Shown here: in pieces, positions 28,786 to 37,507 of the stretch
Numbering within the stretch: the first letter of the stretch is position 1
How the letters are laid out: every line of letters begins with the position of its first letter
Assembly: GCF_014651895.1 (NCBI RefSeq)
Contig: NZ_BMXT01000001.1
Span: 1,488,001-1,552,000, forward strand
Origin: Rhodanobacter panaciterrae
GTDB taxonomy: Bacteria > Pseudomonadota > Gammaproteobacteria > Xanthomonadales > Rhodanobacteraceae
Length of the DNA: 64,000 nucleotides
Direction: 5' to 3'
Notes under the pieces: model-generated
Told to the model about the DNA's origin: nothing
The model's database searches: none
The model's input: the letters and a program-made list of their open reading frames with translations, nothing else
Position numbers and translations under genes: made by a program

Positions 28786-29760
28786 TCAGTAACGCAGCAG
28801 CGCCGAGGCCCAGGTGAAACCGCCACCGAACGCTTCCAGCAGCAGGTTCTGGCCGCGCTGCACCTTGCCCGAACGCACCGCGTAGTCGAGCGCCAGCGGC
28901 ACCGAGCCGGACGAGGTATTGGCGTGCTTGTCGACCGTGACGATGACTCGCTCCATCGACATTTTCAGTCGCTTGGCGGTCGCCTCGATGATGCGCAGGT
29001 TCGCCTGGTGCGGGATCAGCCAGTCGATATCCGTCTCGACCATGCCGGCCACCTGCAACGTTTCATCGACCAGCGAGTCAAGCGTCTTCACCGCGACCTT
29101 GAACACTTCGCGGCCAGACATGTTGATGCGCACTCCGTGATTGGGTTCGTCCTTGAAGCCGACCGACACGCCCACCGGGTTGTACAGCAGATGCTTGAAA
29201 CCACCATCGGCATGTAGGCAGGTGGCATAGATGCCCGGCTCGCTGGAAGCCTCCAGCACCACCGCACCGGCGCCATCGCCGAACAGCACGCAGCTTTCGC
29301 GTTCGGTCCAGTCGACCATGCGGGTCAGCGTCTCGGCGCCGATTACCAGTACCTTCTTCGACTGCCCGCTCTTGATGAACTTGTCGGCAATACCCAGCGC
29401 GTAGACGAAGCCCGAGCAGGCGGCATTGACGTCGAACGCGGCGCAGCCGTTCGCACCGAGTCGGTGCTGCACCAGGCAGGCGGTGGATGGAAAGATGATG
29501 TCCGGCGTGGTGGTACCCAGCACGATCAGGTCGAGCTCGGACGCCTTGATGCCGGCTGCCTCCAGCGCACGCTGCGCGGCGAGGAAAGCCAGATCACCGG
29601 TGGTCTCGCCGTCGGCCGCGATGTGGCGCTGACGGATGCCGGTACGGCTGTGGATCCACTCGTCACTGGTGTCGACGATCTTTTCCAGATCGGCGTTGGT
29701 GACCACACGCTCGGGCAAAGCGCTGCCGGTGGCGATGATGCGGGTGTAGATCTGTGACAT
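28786..29760 (-). CDS. fabH: 3-oxoacyl-ACP synthase III
   Basis: A 324-residue enzyme that starts fatty acid synthesis from acetyl-CoA and malonyl-ACP. The Cys-His-Asn triad is visible: Cys about 112 in NAACSGF, His in IPHQANLRI, Asn in ANTSSGSVP. It follows rpmF directly: no plsX gene lies between them, unlike E. coli. Confidence 0.96.
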   Translation of the reverse strand: MSQIYTRIIATGSALPERVVTNADLEKIVDTSDEWIHSRTGIRQRHIAADGETTGDLAFLAAQRALEAAGIKASELDLIVLGTTTPDIIFPSTACLVQHRLGANGCAAFDVNAACSGFVYALGIADKFIKSGQSKKVLVIGAETLTRMVDWTERESCVLFGDGAGAVVLEASSEPGIYATCLHADGGFKHLLYNPVGVSVGFKDEPNHGVRINMSGREVFKVAVKTLDSLVDETLQVAGMVETDIDWLIPHQANLRIIEATAKRLKMSMERVIVTVDKHANTSSGSVPLALDYAVRSGKVQRGQNLLLEAFGGGFTWASALLRY

Positions 29761-29792
29761 TCAGCTATCCATCAACGAATACAGAGGATCGA

Positions 29793-29808
29793 ACGCCGTG
29801 GACGGCGT
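29793..29808. repeat. Inverted repeat before fabH, possible operator
   Basis: ACGCCGT and ACGGCGT face each other across 2 bp, 33-48 bp before the fabH start. The arms are perfect. It lies in the rpmF-fabH gap; the function is unknown. Confidence 0.35.
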
Positions 29809-29850
29809 CTGCGCAACACCGCAACGTTACGTTCCGGCGTCCCTGAATGC

Positions 29851-29873
29851 AAAACGGCGCGTCGCCGCGCCGT
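29851..29873 (-). terminator. Intrinsic terminator between rpmF and fabH
   Basis: On the minus strand an 8-bp GC-rich stem (ACGGCGCG / CGCGCCGT, 4-nt loop) is followed by TTTTGC (the first T belongs to the stem). It would separate yceD-rpmF transcripts from fabH. Confidence 0.65.
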
Positions 29874-29892
29874 CTCGCAAGACCACATTCCG

Positions 29893-29912
29893 GGAATCCC
29901 CAAGGGGATTCC
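29893..29912. repeat. Perfect hairpin after rpmF
   Basis: A 9-bp perfect inverted repeat (GGAATCCCC / GGGGATTCC, 2-nt gap), 10 nt after the rpmF stop and without a T run. It may protect the 3' end of the rpmF message or pause polymerase before the terminator at 29851-29873. Confidence 0.45.
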
Positions 29913-29922
29913 GCAGAATCGA

Positions 29923-30117
29923 TCAATCCTCGACCGACACCGCGCCCTTGGTTTCGATCACTTTCTTGCCGCGGTAGTAGCCATCCTTGGTGACGTGATG
30001 GCGCAGGTGCACTTCGCCACTGGTCGGATCGGTGGACAGCTGCACGGTCTTCAGCGCGTCGTGCGAACGACGCATGCCGCGGGTGGACGGGGTACGGCGG
30101 CTCTTGGCAACTGCCAT
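29923..30117 (-). CDS. rpmF: 50S ribosomal protein L32
   Basis: A 64-residue basic ribosomal protein. The N terminus [21 protein letters not shown] is characteristic. The zinc cysteines of some L32 proteins are absent, as in E. coli. It follows yceD, as in most proteobacteria. Confidence 0.97.
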   Translation of the reverse strand: MAVAKSRRTPSTRGMRRSHDALKTVQLSTDPTSGEVHLRHHVTKDGYYRGKKVIETKGAVSVED

Positions 30118-30185
30118 GGTAATTCTCCAACGGAAACTTGATGATCTGTTGCGACATGACCCGGATCGGATGACCGGGTCGGTGG

Positions 30186-30704
30186 TTACTTCTTCAGTTC
30201 GCGCAGTACCGCGAACGGATTTTCGGAGCGCTCATCACCGGCGGTATCGTCTTCCGGTTCGTAGCCTGTCACTTCGTCAGGCAGGCTGCTGTCCGGATTG
30301 ATCGGAACCAGCGGCAGCACCAACAACAATTCGTCTTCAATCACATCCACCGGATTCAATCGGCCATCCTCGGCCACCAGCAGCGGTTCGCAATCCGGCG
30401 GCAAGCCAGCCTCATCGCGCTCCAGTTTGATCAGGCCAAGCCGGGTGTTCACCTCGACCGGCAGTACAAACGGCTCCAGCGTGCGCTGACAGACCAGCGT
30501 CAGCGAAGCCTGCGCGCGAACATCGACATAGCTGATGCCGAGGCTGTCGCGCCCGAAATCCAGCTCGAAATGCACCAACCCATCCGCACTCGCCAGCACC
30601 TCGCACAGGCGTGACATGGTCGCGATGGGTAGCGTTCCCTCGAACGAACGCCGCGCCGAGACCATGCGCCAAGCGTCCACGGACTCTGGCAGTGTCACGG
30701 ACAT
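30186..30704 (-). CDS. yceD: YceD/DUF177 family protein (23S rRNA accumulation)
   Basis: A 172-residue acidic protein of the DUF177 family, which in E. coli and plants is needed for 23S rRNA accumulation. The family region [14 protein letters not shown] is intact and an acidic tail precedes the conserved C-terminal [11 protein letters not shown]. The ATG begins only 9 nt after a near-consensus -10 box, so the mRNA is probably leaderless or nearly so. It is the first gene of the yceD-rpmF unit. Confidence 0.92.
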   Translation of the reverse strand: MSVTLPESVDAWRMVSARRSFEGTLPIATMSRLCEVLASADGLVHFELDFGRDSLGISYVDVRAQASLTLVCQRTLEPFVLPVEVNTRLGLIKLERDEAGLPPDCEPLLVAEDGRLNPVDVIEDELLLVLPLVPINPDSSLPDEVTGYEPEDDTAGDERSENPFAVLRELKK

Positions 30705-30713
30705 AATCGCGAA

Positions 30714-30742
30714 ATGTTAGGTTCGAAGCCGTCCGAAGTCAA
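30714..30742 (-). promoter_or_regulatory. Strong sigma-70 promoter of yceD-rpmF
   Basis: On the minus strand TTGACT (30737-30742), a 17-nt spacer and TAACAT (30714-30719). The expected start point is 2-3 nt before the yceD ATG at 30702-30704. A 10-bp hairpin (30753-30779, 7-nt loop) lies just upstream, between this promoter and the divergent plus-strand gene. Confidence 0.85.
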
Positions 30743-30849
30743 CTGGCACGACGCTGGAGCGGCATCAAACCGCTCCAGCAGCCACCTATTTTGCCTGATC
30801 CAGCCCCAATGCGGCAGACTGAATCTCCCTGTCATCTGAGCCGCCGCCC

Positions 30850-31305
30850 TTGAACTCCTACCTGACGCTCGGCACCACCGCACTGCTGGTGCTGTTGATG
30901 GCCCTGCTGAGCGCGGCTTGGCTGCTACGCCGACGCCAGGCACAACGCAGCGCCAGCCTGCAAAACCTGCTTGACCTGGCCGACCGGCTGGAAGCGGACC
31001 TCAAGACCTGCCGATCCGGCCTGCAGCAGGCGCACGCGGTGATGTCGCTCAATCCCGACCTGCCCGCCGCCAGCGAACAGGACGCGCAACATGCGATCGA
31101 TGCTGGCCTGCGCGGGTTATTGCAGCAACGCCTGTGGATCCGCGACCGTTCGCCGCGTGCCAGCCAGCAGGAGCTGGACGAGGCCGCCGCCTCGATGCGC
31201 AGCACCCGCGATCGCCTGCAACCGCTGCTGCAGGCACTCAACAAGGCCCAGAGCGACCTGAACAGCGCCATGCGCGAACACATCCGACGCGAATCGGATA
31301 CATGA
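30850..31305 (+). CDS. Small membrane-anchored coiled-coil protein, unknown function
   Basis: About 151 residues. One N-terminal membrane helix (about 6-24) and an arginine-rich stop-transfer RRRQ are followed by a helical, Leu/Gln/Asp-rich cytoplasmic part, likely coiled coil. I do not recognise a family. The start is uncertain: a TTG at 30850 gives the full helix, while the first ATG (30898) would cut it. The stop overlaps the maf start (ATGA), so the two are probably coupled. Confidence 0.7.
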   Translation: MNSYLTLGTTALLVLLMALLSAAWLLRRRQAQRSASLQNLLDLADRLEADLKTCRSGLQQAHAVMSLNPDLPAASEQDAQHAIDAGLRGLLQQRLWIRDRSPRASQQELDEAAASMRSTRDRLQPLLQALNKAQSDLNSAMREHIRRESDT

Positions 31306-31901
31306 TCGCGCCCCACTCTGCATCGACCCGGATCGTGCTGGGCTCGACCTCGCGCTACCGTGCCGAGCTGTTGCGCCGGCTGGTTGCGGATTTCGAGCAA
31401 TCCGCCCCGGGCACCGACGAAGCTCCACTGCCGCATGAAGCACCGGCGGAACGCGCCCTGCGGCTGGCCATCGCCAAGGCCGAAGCAGCGGCGAGCGGCG
31501 GGCAAGACGCGCTGGTGATCGGCTCCGATCAAGTCGCCGAACTTGACGGACTGATCCTCGACAAGCCTGGCACGGCTGAACGCGCCCGCGCCCAGCTCAC
31601 CGCCAGCTCGGGCCGCGAAGTGCACTTTCATACCGCGCTGTGCCTGCTCGATACCCGCGACGGACATCGACATACCCATGTCGATCACACCCGCGTGCGT
31701 TTTCGCGAACTGGACGCAACAGAGATCACCCGTTACATCGAACGCGAACAGCCGCTCGACTGCGCCGGCAGCTTCAAGTGCGAAGGCCTCGGTATCAGTC
31801 TGTTCGAGTCGATCGACAACCGGGACCCCAGCGCGCTGATCGGGCTGCCGCTGATTGCGCTGGCGCAGATGCTGCGCGAAGCAGGCATGGCTCTTCCGTA
31901 G
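31302..31901 (+). CDS. yceF: Maf-family nucleotide pyrophosphatase, YceF type
   Basis: A 199-residue house-cleaning enzyme that hydrolyses modified nucleoside triphosphates; the YceF subgroup prefers m7GTP. The N-terminal LGSTSRYRAELL, GSDQVAELDG and SFKCEGLG are present; the last fits YceF rather than YhdE. The ATG at 31302 overlaps the previous stop. Confidence 0.92.
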   Translation: MIAPHSASTRIVLGSTSRYRAELLRRLVADFEQSAPGTDEAPLPHEAPAERALRLAIAKAEAAASGGQDALVIGSDQVAELDGLILDKPGTAERARAQLTASSGREVHFHTALCLLDTRDGHRHTHVDHTRVRFRELDATEITRYIEREQPLDCAGSFKCEGLGISLFESIDNRDPSALIGLPLIALAQMLREAGMALP

Positions 31902-31960
31902 ATCGCTACACTGCCGCAATCATGAACGCGTAGTGCCCCACATCCCACTGCAGAAGAACC

Positions 31961-32902
31961 ATGTCCGCCATCACCCAGCCACACGAAGAACCACTGAAGC
32001 AGCGTCTGGAAGCCGCGATGGCCCAGGTCAACCGCGTGCTGCTGGGCAAGCCGCGCCAGGTGAAACTCGCGTTCACCTGCCTGATCGCCGGCGGCCATCT
32101 GCTGCTGGAAGACGTACCCGGCGTAGGCAAGACCACGCTGGCGCATGCACTGGCCGCCACCTTCGCGCTGGAGTTCCAGCGCGTGCAGTTCACCAGCGAT
32201 CTGCTGCCATCGGACATCATCGGCGTTAGCGTGTACGAGCGCGAGACCGGCCAGTTCCGCTTTCATCCCGGCCCGATCTTCACCGGCCTGCTGCTGGCTG
32301 ACGAGATCAACCGCGCCAGTCCGAAGACACAGAGCGCGCTGCTGGAAGCGATGGCCGAAGATCAGGTCACCATCGATGGTCAGACGCATGCGCTGGCGCA
32401 ACCGTTCTTCGTCGTCGCCACGCAGAATCCGCTCGACCTCAACGGCACCTTCCCGCTGCCCGATTCGCAGCTCGACCGTTTCATGCTGCGACTGTCGCTG
32501 GACTATCCGGATGCCACCGCCGAACGCGCTTTGCTTACCGGTAGCGATCGTCGGGACCTGCTGGCACAGCTGATGCCGCAACTCGATGGCCATGCGCTGA
32601 TCGCGTTGCACCAACAGGCGCAGTCGATCACTGCCAGCACCGCCCTGCTCGACTATCTGCAGGCCCTGCTCGCCGCCAGCCGCCGCCACGCCGACATCCG
32701 TGTGGGCCTGTCGCCACGCGCCGGCCTGGCCTTGCTCGGTGCAGCGCGTGCGTGGGCGCTGCTCAGCGGTCGCAGCCACGTATTGCCGGAAGACATCCAG
32801 GCGCTGTTCGTGCCATTGGCTGCGCACCGCCTGTTGCCGGCACGCGGTGCCAACGGCGATACGCTGGCGCGACAGCTGCTGGCCGAGGTTGCGGTGGATT
32901 GA
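31961..32902 (+). CDS. MoxR-family AAA+ ATPase
   Basis: A 313-residue MoxR-type chaperone. Walker A is EDVPGVGKTTLA near residue 52, Walker B is LLADEINRASPKTQSALLEAM, and sensor 1 is ATQNP. The stop shares its A with the next ATG (TGATG), so it is coupled to DUF58 and tgpA. MoxR proteins generally help assemble or activate partners coded next to them. Confidence 0.94.
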   Translation: MSAITQPHEEPLKQRLEAAMAQVNRVLLGKPRQVKLAFTCLIAGGHLLLEDVPGVGKTTLAHALAATFALEFQRVQFTSDLLPSDIIGVSVYERETGQFRFHPGPIFTGLLLADEINRASPKTQSALLEAMAEDQVTIDGQTHALAQPFFVVATQNPLDLNGTFPLPDSQLDRFMLRLSLDYPDATAERALLTGSDRRDLLAQLMPQLDGHALIALHQQAQSITASTALLDYLQALLAASRRHADIRVGLSPRAGLALLGAARAWALLSGRSHVLPEDIQALFVPLAAHRLLPARGANGDTLARQLLAEVAVD

Positions 32903-33855
32903 TGCGCGACCAGTTGCAGCGCATCCAGCGATGGGCCGAGCGTCGGCTGCCTGCGCTCACCCGCTATCGCCGCCCCGAAAGCCTGCCGATCGAACTGCAT
33001 CGGCGACGCATCTACATCGTGCCGAGCGGTTTCGGCATCGGCTTTTCGGTGCTGCTGCTGGTGATGCTGGTCGGTGCGCTGAATTACGCCAACAACGCCG
33101 CGCTGCTGCTCACCTGTCTGCTTGGCGCCGCCAGTGCGGCCAGCATGCTGGTGGCGTTTCGCAGTCTGGACGGTCTGCGTCTGAGCCATATCCGCGCCGG
33201 TCACGCCGTCGCTGGCCAAGCTATCGAACTCACCCTGGCACTCGACTCCAGCCGCCTGCGCAACGCCATCCGCGTTGATCTTGGGGGCAGCTCCATCGCC
33301 TTCGCGATCGATGCCAACACCACCGCGCAGGTGAAGCTGTTGCTGCCCACCGTGCAGCGCGGCTGGCAACCGCTGCCGCGGCTGCGCCTGTGGAGCAGTT
33401 GGCCGCTGGGTCTGTTTCGCGCATGGAGTTGGCTGCATCCGGATCAATCGGTGCTGGTATGGCCACAGCCGGAAGTGGCCGGGCCGTCACCACACGCACC
33501 GGCCGATGACGCCCGCCACATGCGCCTGCATCGCGGCGACGAGCTGGCCGCATTGCGTGACTATCGCGCCGGCGACCCGCAACGACACATCGCCTGGAAG
33601 GCCAGCGCCCGCCACGATCATCTGCTGGTAAAGGATTTCGAGCAGCCGCAAAGCCGTCCACAATGGCAGCTGGACTGGCGTCAATTGAGTGCGCTGGACA
33701 ACGAGGCACGGATTGCCCGCCTCGCGCGCTGGCTGAACGAAGCGCAGGCCCAACGCTGCAGCTACAGCCTGTGGTTGCCCGGCAACGAAATCGCCAGCAG
33801 CAGCGGGCCGCTGCATTACGCGCGCTGCATGAGCGCGCTGGCGCAGTTGCCATGA
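32902..33855 (+). CDS. DUF58 membrane protein
   Basis: A 317-residue protein with two N-terminal membrane helices (about 33-75) and the DUF58/von Willebrand-like part with GDELAALRDYRAGDPQRHIAWKASAR. It is the middle gene of the conserved moxR-DUF58-tgpA unit. The start at 32902 is set by the moxR overlap; earlier in-frame codons lie inside moxR. Confidence 0.92.
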   Translation: MRDQLQRIQRWAERRLPALTRYRRPESLPIELHRRRIYIVPSGFGIGFSVLLLVMLVGALNYANNAALLLTCLLGAASAASMLVAFRSLDGLRLSHIRAGHAVAGQAIELTLALDSSRLRNAIRVDLGGSSIAFAIDANTTAQVKLLLPTVQRGWQPLPRLRLWSSWPLGLFRAWSWLHPDQSVLVWPQPEVAGPSPHAPADDARHMRLHRGDELAALRDYRAGDPQRHIAWKASARHDHLLVKDFEQPQSRPQWQLDWRQLSALDNEARIARLARWLNEAQAQRCSYSLWLPGNEIASSSGPLHYARCMSALAQLP

Positions 33856-35834
33856 ACTCGTCAATAGCGCGCAGGAAAGCGGTCGAGCTGCCGATCGACG
33901 CACGCGCGTTCGATCTGCTTGGCTTGACCATGGCCCTGGTATTGGGTCTGCATTCGCCACACCTGCCCTGGTGGCTCAGCCTCGCGCTGGCACTGACACT
34001 TGGCTGGCGCTGGTGGCAACGGCGTCAGCAAACCGGTCGCGTGCCACGCTGGCTCAAGCTGCCGCTGCTGGCTCTGCTGGTGCTGGCGGTGATCGTTCAG
34101 TACGGCAACATCTTCGGTCGTGAACCGGGCAGCGCACTGGCGGTCGGCTTGCTGATCCTGAAACTGCTGGAAACCGAGACCGTCCGTGACGCCCGCGTCG
34201 GCATCAGCTTTGCCTGTTTCGCGCTGATGGCGGCGCTGTTGTTCGACCAGGGGCTGATCGCCACCGTGGTGGTCGCACTTGGCCTGTTGCCGGCACTGGC
34301 CACATTGCGCGCACTGGAACCGGGACAAGCGCCCACCAGCCTGCCGCGCGCCCTGCTGCCGAGCCTGGCATTGTCGGCGGCTGCGCTGCCACTGGCGCTA
34401 CTGGCATTCCTGCTGGTGCCGCGATTGAGTTCACCGTTGTGGGGCGCGCCAACGCCGGAACAGGCACGCACCGGTCTCAGCGACAGCATGTCGCCAGGCA
34501 ATTTCACCGAACTGCTCACTGACGATCATCCGGCGATGCGGGTCAGTTTCGATGGCGCACCGCCGCCGGCAAATTTGCGCTATTTCCGCGCCTACGTGAT
34601 GTGGAATTTCGACGGACGCAGCTGGCGTTATCTCGATACCCGGTATGCCAAGCCACAAGAGCCGGCACCGCTCGAAGCCGATAGCTCGATCCAGTACCAG
34701 ATCAGCCTGCAACCCACCCGTCAACGCGTACTGCCTACGCTGGATGTGCCGCTGCAGGCACCGGCGCAGGCCATCCTGCAGCCTGACCGTGAAGTGCTGG
34801 CCGACAAGCCGGTGAACGATCAGCTCAGCTATTCCGCGCGCTCCGCGTTGCATTATCGGCTGCAGCCCACGCTGGACGAACGTTCGCGCCGCCTCGGCCT
34901 GCGGCTGCCAGCGAATTTCAATCCGCGCACGCACGCACTGGCCGCCCAATGGCGGCAACGCTACGGCAGCGACGATGCCGCGATCGTGCAGGCTGCGCTG
35001 ACCCTGTTTCACGATGGCGGCTTCCGCTACACGCTGGCACCGGCCCCGCTGGGGCGCGACTCGGTGGACGATTTCCTGTTCGACACCCATGAGGGTTTCT
35101 GCGAACACTATTCGTCGGCGTTCACCGTGCTGATGCGCGCCGCCGGGATCCCGGCGCGGGTGGTCACCGGCTACCAGGGCGGCTACTGGAACAAGCTCGG
35201 CGAATACCTGCTGGTGCGCTATTCCGATGCGCATGCGTGGAGTGAAGTGTGGCTGGCCGGGCGCGGCTGGGTCCGCGTCGATCCCACCGGCGCAGTCCGT
35301 CCGGAGCGGGTCTCTCTGGGAGCTGCTGCCGCGGCGGGCGATCAACTGAGCTGGTATCGCAATGACTGGCTGCAAGGTCTGCGCAATCACTGGGACATCG
35401 TCAACCGCTGGTGGGATCAGGGCGTTATCGGTTTCGACGCCTTGCGTCAGCGCGGTCTGCTGACGCCGTTTGGCATCCGCGATACCGACACCGCGACGTT
35501 GGGCGTGTTGCTGGCGATCAGCAGCGTACTGTTCATCGCGATCGGGCTGGCGTGGGCCTTGTTGCGTCGGCGGACACGGGATCCGTTGCGTGACGCGCTG
35601 CGCGAGCTGGAACGAAAGCTCGCACGCATGGGCGTCGTACGCCGGCTCGCCGAAGGTCCACAGCATTATCTGAGCCGCGCCGCGCGTGCGCTGCCCGATC
35701 AACGCGACGAACTTGCGAGGTTGATGAGTAGTTACCTGGAATTGCGTTACGCCCATGACGAACCGTCGCCTGAATCGTCGCGTGTGTTTCAACGCGCCGT
35801 GCGGGATTTCCGGGTCGCCGGCGTGGTCAAATAA
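33852..35834 (+). CDS. tgpA: TgpA-type membrane transglutaminase-like protein
   Basis: A 660-residue protein: a run of N-terminal membrane helices (DUF3488, about 20-200), a transglutaminase-like domain, one more helix (about 555-575) and a short cytoplasmic DUF4129-like end. The Cys-His-Asp triad is present: Cys about 415 in GFCEHYSS, His about 460 in DAHAWSEVWL, Asp about 476 in RVDPTG. The active domain should face the periplasm. TgpA is essential in Pseudomonas aeruginosa; its substrate is unknown. Confidence 0.92.
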   Translation: MNSSIARRKAVELPIDARAFDLLGLTMALVLGLHSPHLPWWLSLALALTLGWRWWQRRQQTGRVPRWLKLPLLALLVLAVIVQYGNIFGREPGSALAVGLLILKLLETETVRDARVGISFACFALMAALLFDQGLIATVVVALGLLPALATLRALEPGQAPTSLPRALLPSLALSAAALPLALLAFLLVPRLSSPLWGAPTPEQARTGLSDSMSPGNFTELLTDDHPAMRVSFDGAPPPANLRYFRAYVMWNFDGRSWRYLDTRYAKPQEPAPLEADSSIQYQISLQPTRQRVLPTLDVPLQAPAQAILQPDREVLADKPVNDQLSYSARSALHYRLQPTLDERSRRLGLRLPANFNPRTHALAAQWRQRYGSDDAAIVQAALTLFHDGGFRYTLAPAPLGRDSVDDFLFDTHEGFCEHYSSAFTVLMRAAGIPARVVTGYQGGYWNKLGEYLLVRYSDAHAWSEVWLAGRGWVRVDPTGAVRPERVSLGAAAAAGDQLSWYRNDWLQGLRNHWDIVNRWWDQGVIGFDALRQRGLLTPFGIRDTDTATLGVLLAISSVLFIAIGLAWALLRRRTRDPLRDALRELERKLARMGVVRRLAEGPQHYLSRAARALPDQRDELARLMSSYLELRYAHDEPSPESSRVFQRAVRDFRVAGVVK

Positions 35835-35880
35835 GAGCCGACGCGATGGCGCATGCCATCGCCCATGATGGAGATACCCC

Positions 35881-36468
35881 ATGTCCCTGTACAGCCCACT
35901 TACCCTCGCCGCAGCCCTCGCCTTGCTGGCCGGTTGCGCGACGATCCCCAAACCGCTGGAAGGCACCTACACCGACGTCTCCACCACCAGCGCCCAGCAA
36001 GGTGGCGCCGGTGGCACCCGCGTCCGCTGGGGCGGCGAGATCATCAAGACCGAGCCGGGTCCGCAGCAGACCTGCTTCTATCTGCTGTCGCGCCCGCTGG
36101 ACAGCCAGGCGCGTCCACAAGCCGGCAATGCCGGCGAAAACCAGGGCCGCTTCGTCGCCTGTCGCGAGGGTTTCTACGATCCGGAAGTCTTCACCCGCGG
36201 ACGCGAGCTGACCGTGACCGGCACGCTGCACGGCACCGTGTCGCAGAAGGTCGGCGAGTTCGACTATGCCTACCCGCGCGTGGAAGCCGACGTGGTCTAC
36301 CTGTGGCCGAAACGCCCGGTCATGGTGGATTACCCGCCCGGCTTCTATGACCCGTTCTGGGGTCCAGGCTTCGGCCCGTACTGGGGCGGCGGCTGGGGTC
36401 CCGGATACTGGGGAGGCCCGCGACGGGTGATCATCGTGCGGCCGCCACCGCCGCCGGCACCGAAGTAA
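35881..36468 (+). CDS. Slp-family outer-membrane lipoprotein
   Basis: A 195-residue lipoprotein. The signal peptide ends in the lipobox LLAGC (cysteine about 19). The Slp core includes RWGGEI and LTVTGTL. The C-terminal third is rich in Gly, Pro, Trp and Tyr and ends in a proline run. GGAG lies 7 nt before the ATG. E. coli Slp is a starvation-inducible outer-membrane lipoprotein; the role here is inferred only. Confidence 0.88.
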   Translation: MSLYSPLTLAAALALLAGCATIPKPLEGTYTDVSTTSAQQGGAGGTRVRWGGEIIKTEPGPQQTCFYLLSRPLDSQARPQAGNAGENQGRFVACREGFYDPEVFTRGRELTVTGTLHGTVSQKVGEFDYAYPRVEADVVYLWPKRPVMVDYPPGFYDPFWGPGFGPYWGGGWGPGYWGGPRRVIIVRPPPPPAPK

Positions 36469-36472
36469 TACC

Positions 36473-36515
36473 CACACATGAAAACGCCGGCGAGATGCCG
36501 GCGTTTTCATGTGTG
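36473..36515. terminator. Bidirectional terminator, 19-bp perfect stem
   Basis: Arms 36473-36491 and 36497-36515 are perfect inverted repeats around a 5-nt GAGAT loop. The stem contains GC-rich GCCGGC next to AAAA/TTTT, so it can end transcripts both from slp (plus) and from hinT (minus), which converge here. Confidence 0.9.
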
Positions 36516-36533
36516 GCGTGCGTGTTGCCGCAT

Positions 36534-36878
36534 TCACCCCGGCGGCCAGTGCAGACGTCGGCCGGCCAGCAGATGCACATGCAGATGAAACACCGTCTGC
36601 CCACCGTCCTCGTTGCAATTGATCACCGTGCGATAACCCTGCTCGGCAAAACCTTCCCGCTTCGCGTAGTCCGCGGTGGCCAACAGCAGATGGCCAAGTA
36701 ATTCCGCATCACTTGCGGTCGCATCGTTGAGCGTTGCCAGCGGCCGTTTCGGAATGAACAGCACGTGCACTGGCGCCTGCGGATTCAGGTCGCGAAACGC
36801 CAGCACCTCGTCGTTCTCGTAGACGATCTCGGCCGGAATCTCGCGGCGGATGATCTTGCTGAAAATGGTGTCGCTCAT
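36534..36878 (-). CDS. hinT: HIT-family nucleotide hydrolase (HinT)
   Basis: A 114-residue histidine-triad protein that hydrolyses AMP-linked compounds. The HLHVHLLAG triad lies near the C terminus, and FSKIIRREIPAEIVYEND is typical of HinT. The start at 36876-36878 is chosen over an ATG eight codons upstream. Confidence 0.94.
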   Translation of the reverse strand: MSDTIFSKIIRREIPAEIVYENDEVLAFRDLNPQAPVHVLFIPKRPLATLNDATASDAELLGHLLLATADYAKREGFAEQGYRTVINCNEDGGQTVFHLHVHLLAGRRLHWPPG

Positions 36879-36898
36879 CGCCTGTCCCTCGTGATGCA

Positions 36899-37501
36899 TC
36901 AATCAAGCAACTGGCGGCTGCCGAACGCGTGCGCCAGGGTGCCGCGGTCGACGTATTCCAGTTCACCGCCAAGCGGGACGCCGTGCGCCAACCGGGTCGG
37001 CCGCACACCGCCGGCACGGGCCAGCTGGGCTAGATAGTGCGCGGTGGCCTCGCCTTCCACCGTGGGATTGGTGGCGATGATCAGTTCCTCGATCTCGCCT
37101 ACGCCCAGACGTTCAGTCAGCTGTGCCAGCCCCAGTTCTTCCGGCCCCAGCCCATCCAGCGGCGACAGCCGCCCCATCAGCACGAAGTACTGGCCGCGAT
37201 AGCCGGTGGCCTGTTCGATCGCCGCCAGGTCGGTCGGCGATTCGACCACACACAACACCTGCCGGTCGCGACTGCTGCTGGCGCAGAGTGAGCACAGCGA
37301 CTCCTCGCTGAAATTGCGGCACTGGCTGCAATGGCCAATGCGCTGTATCGCCTGCTCCAGCACGGCAGCCAGTTTCAGGCCACGCTCGCGCTCACGCTCC
37401 AGCAGATGGAAGGCCATCCGCTGCGCACTTTTGCCGCCCACACCTGGCAGGCAGCGCAAGGCCTCAATCAGTTCCGCCAGAAGACTTGATCCGTTGCTCA
37501 C
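36899..37501 (-). CDS. recR: Recombination protein RecR
   Basis: A 200-residue protein of the RecFOR pathway that loads RecA at gaps. It has the helix-hairpin-helix [14 protein letters not shown], the zinc finger [16 protein letters not shown] and a TOPRIM domain ([12 protein letters not shown]). A GTG at 37499-37501 gives the usual N terminus; a TTG two codons earlier abuts the ybaB stop and is the alternative. Confidence 0.95.
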   Translation of the reverse strand: MSNGSSLLAELIEALRCLPGVGGKSAQRMAFHLLERERERGLKLAAVLEQAIQRIGHCSQCRNFSEESLCSLCASSSRDRQVLCVVESPTDLAAIEQATGYRGQYFVLMGRLSPLDGLGPEELGLAQLTERLGVGEIEELIIATNPTVEGEATAHYLAQLARAGGVRPTRLAHGVPLGGELEYVDRGTLAHAFGSRQLLD

Positions 37502-37507
37502 GATCAA

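Noticed and set aside
30753..30779. A 10-bp hairpin upstream of yceD as a terminator
   Set aside because: It has a 7-nt loop but no T run on either strand, and it lies between divergent genes.
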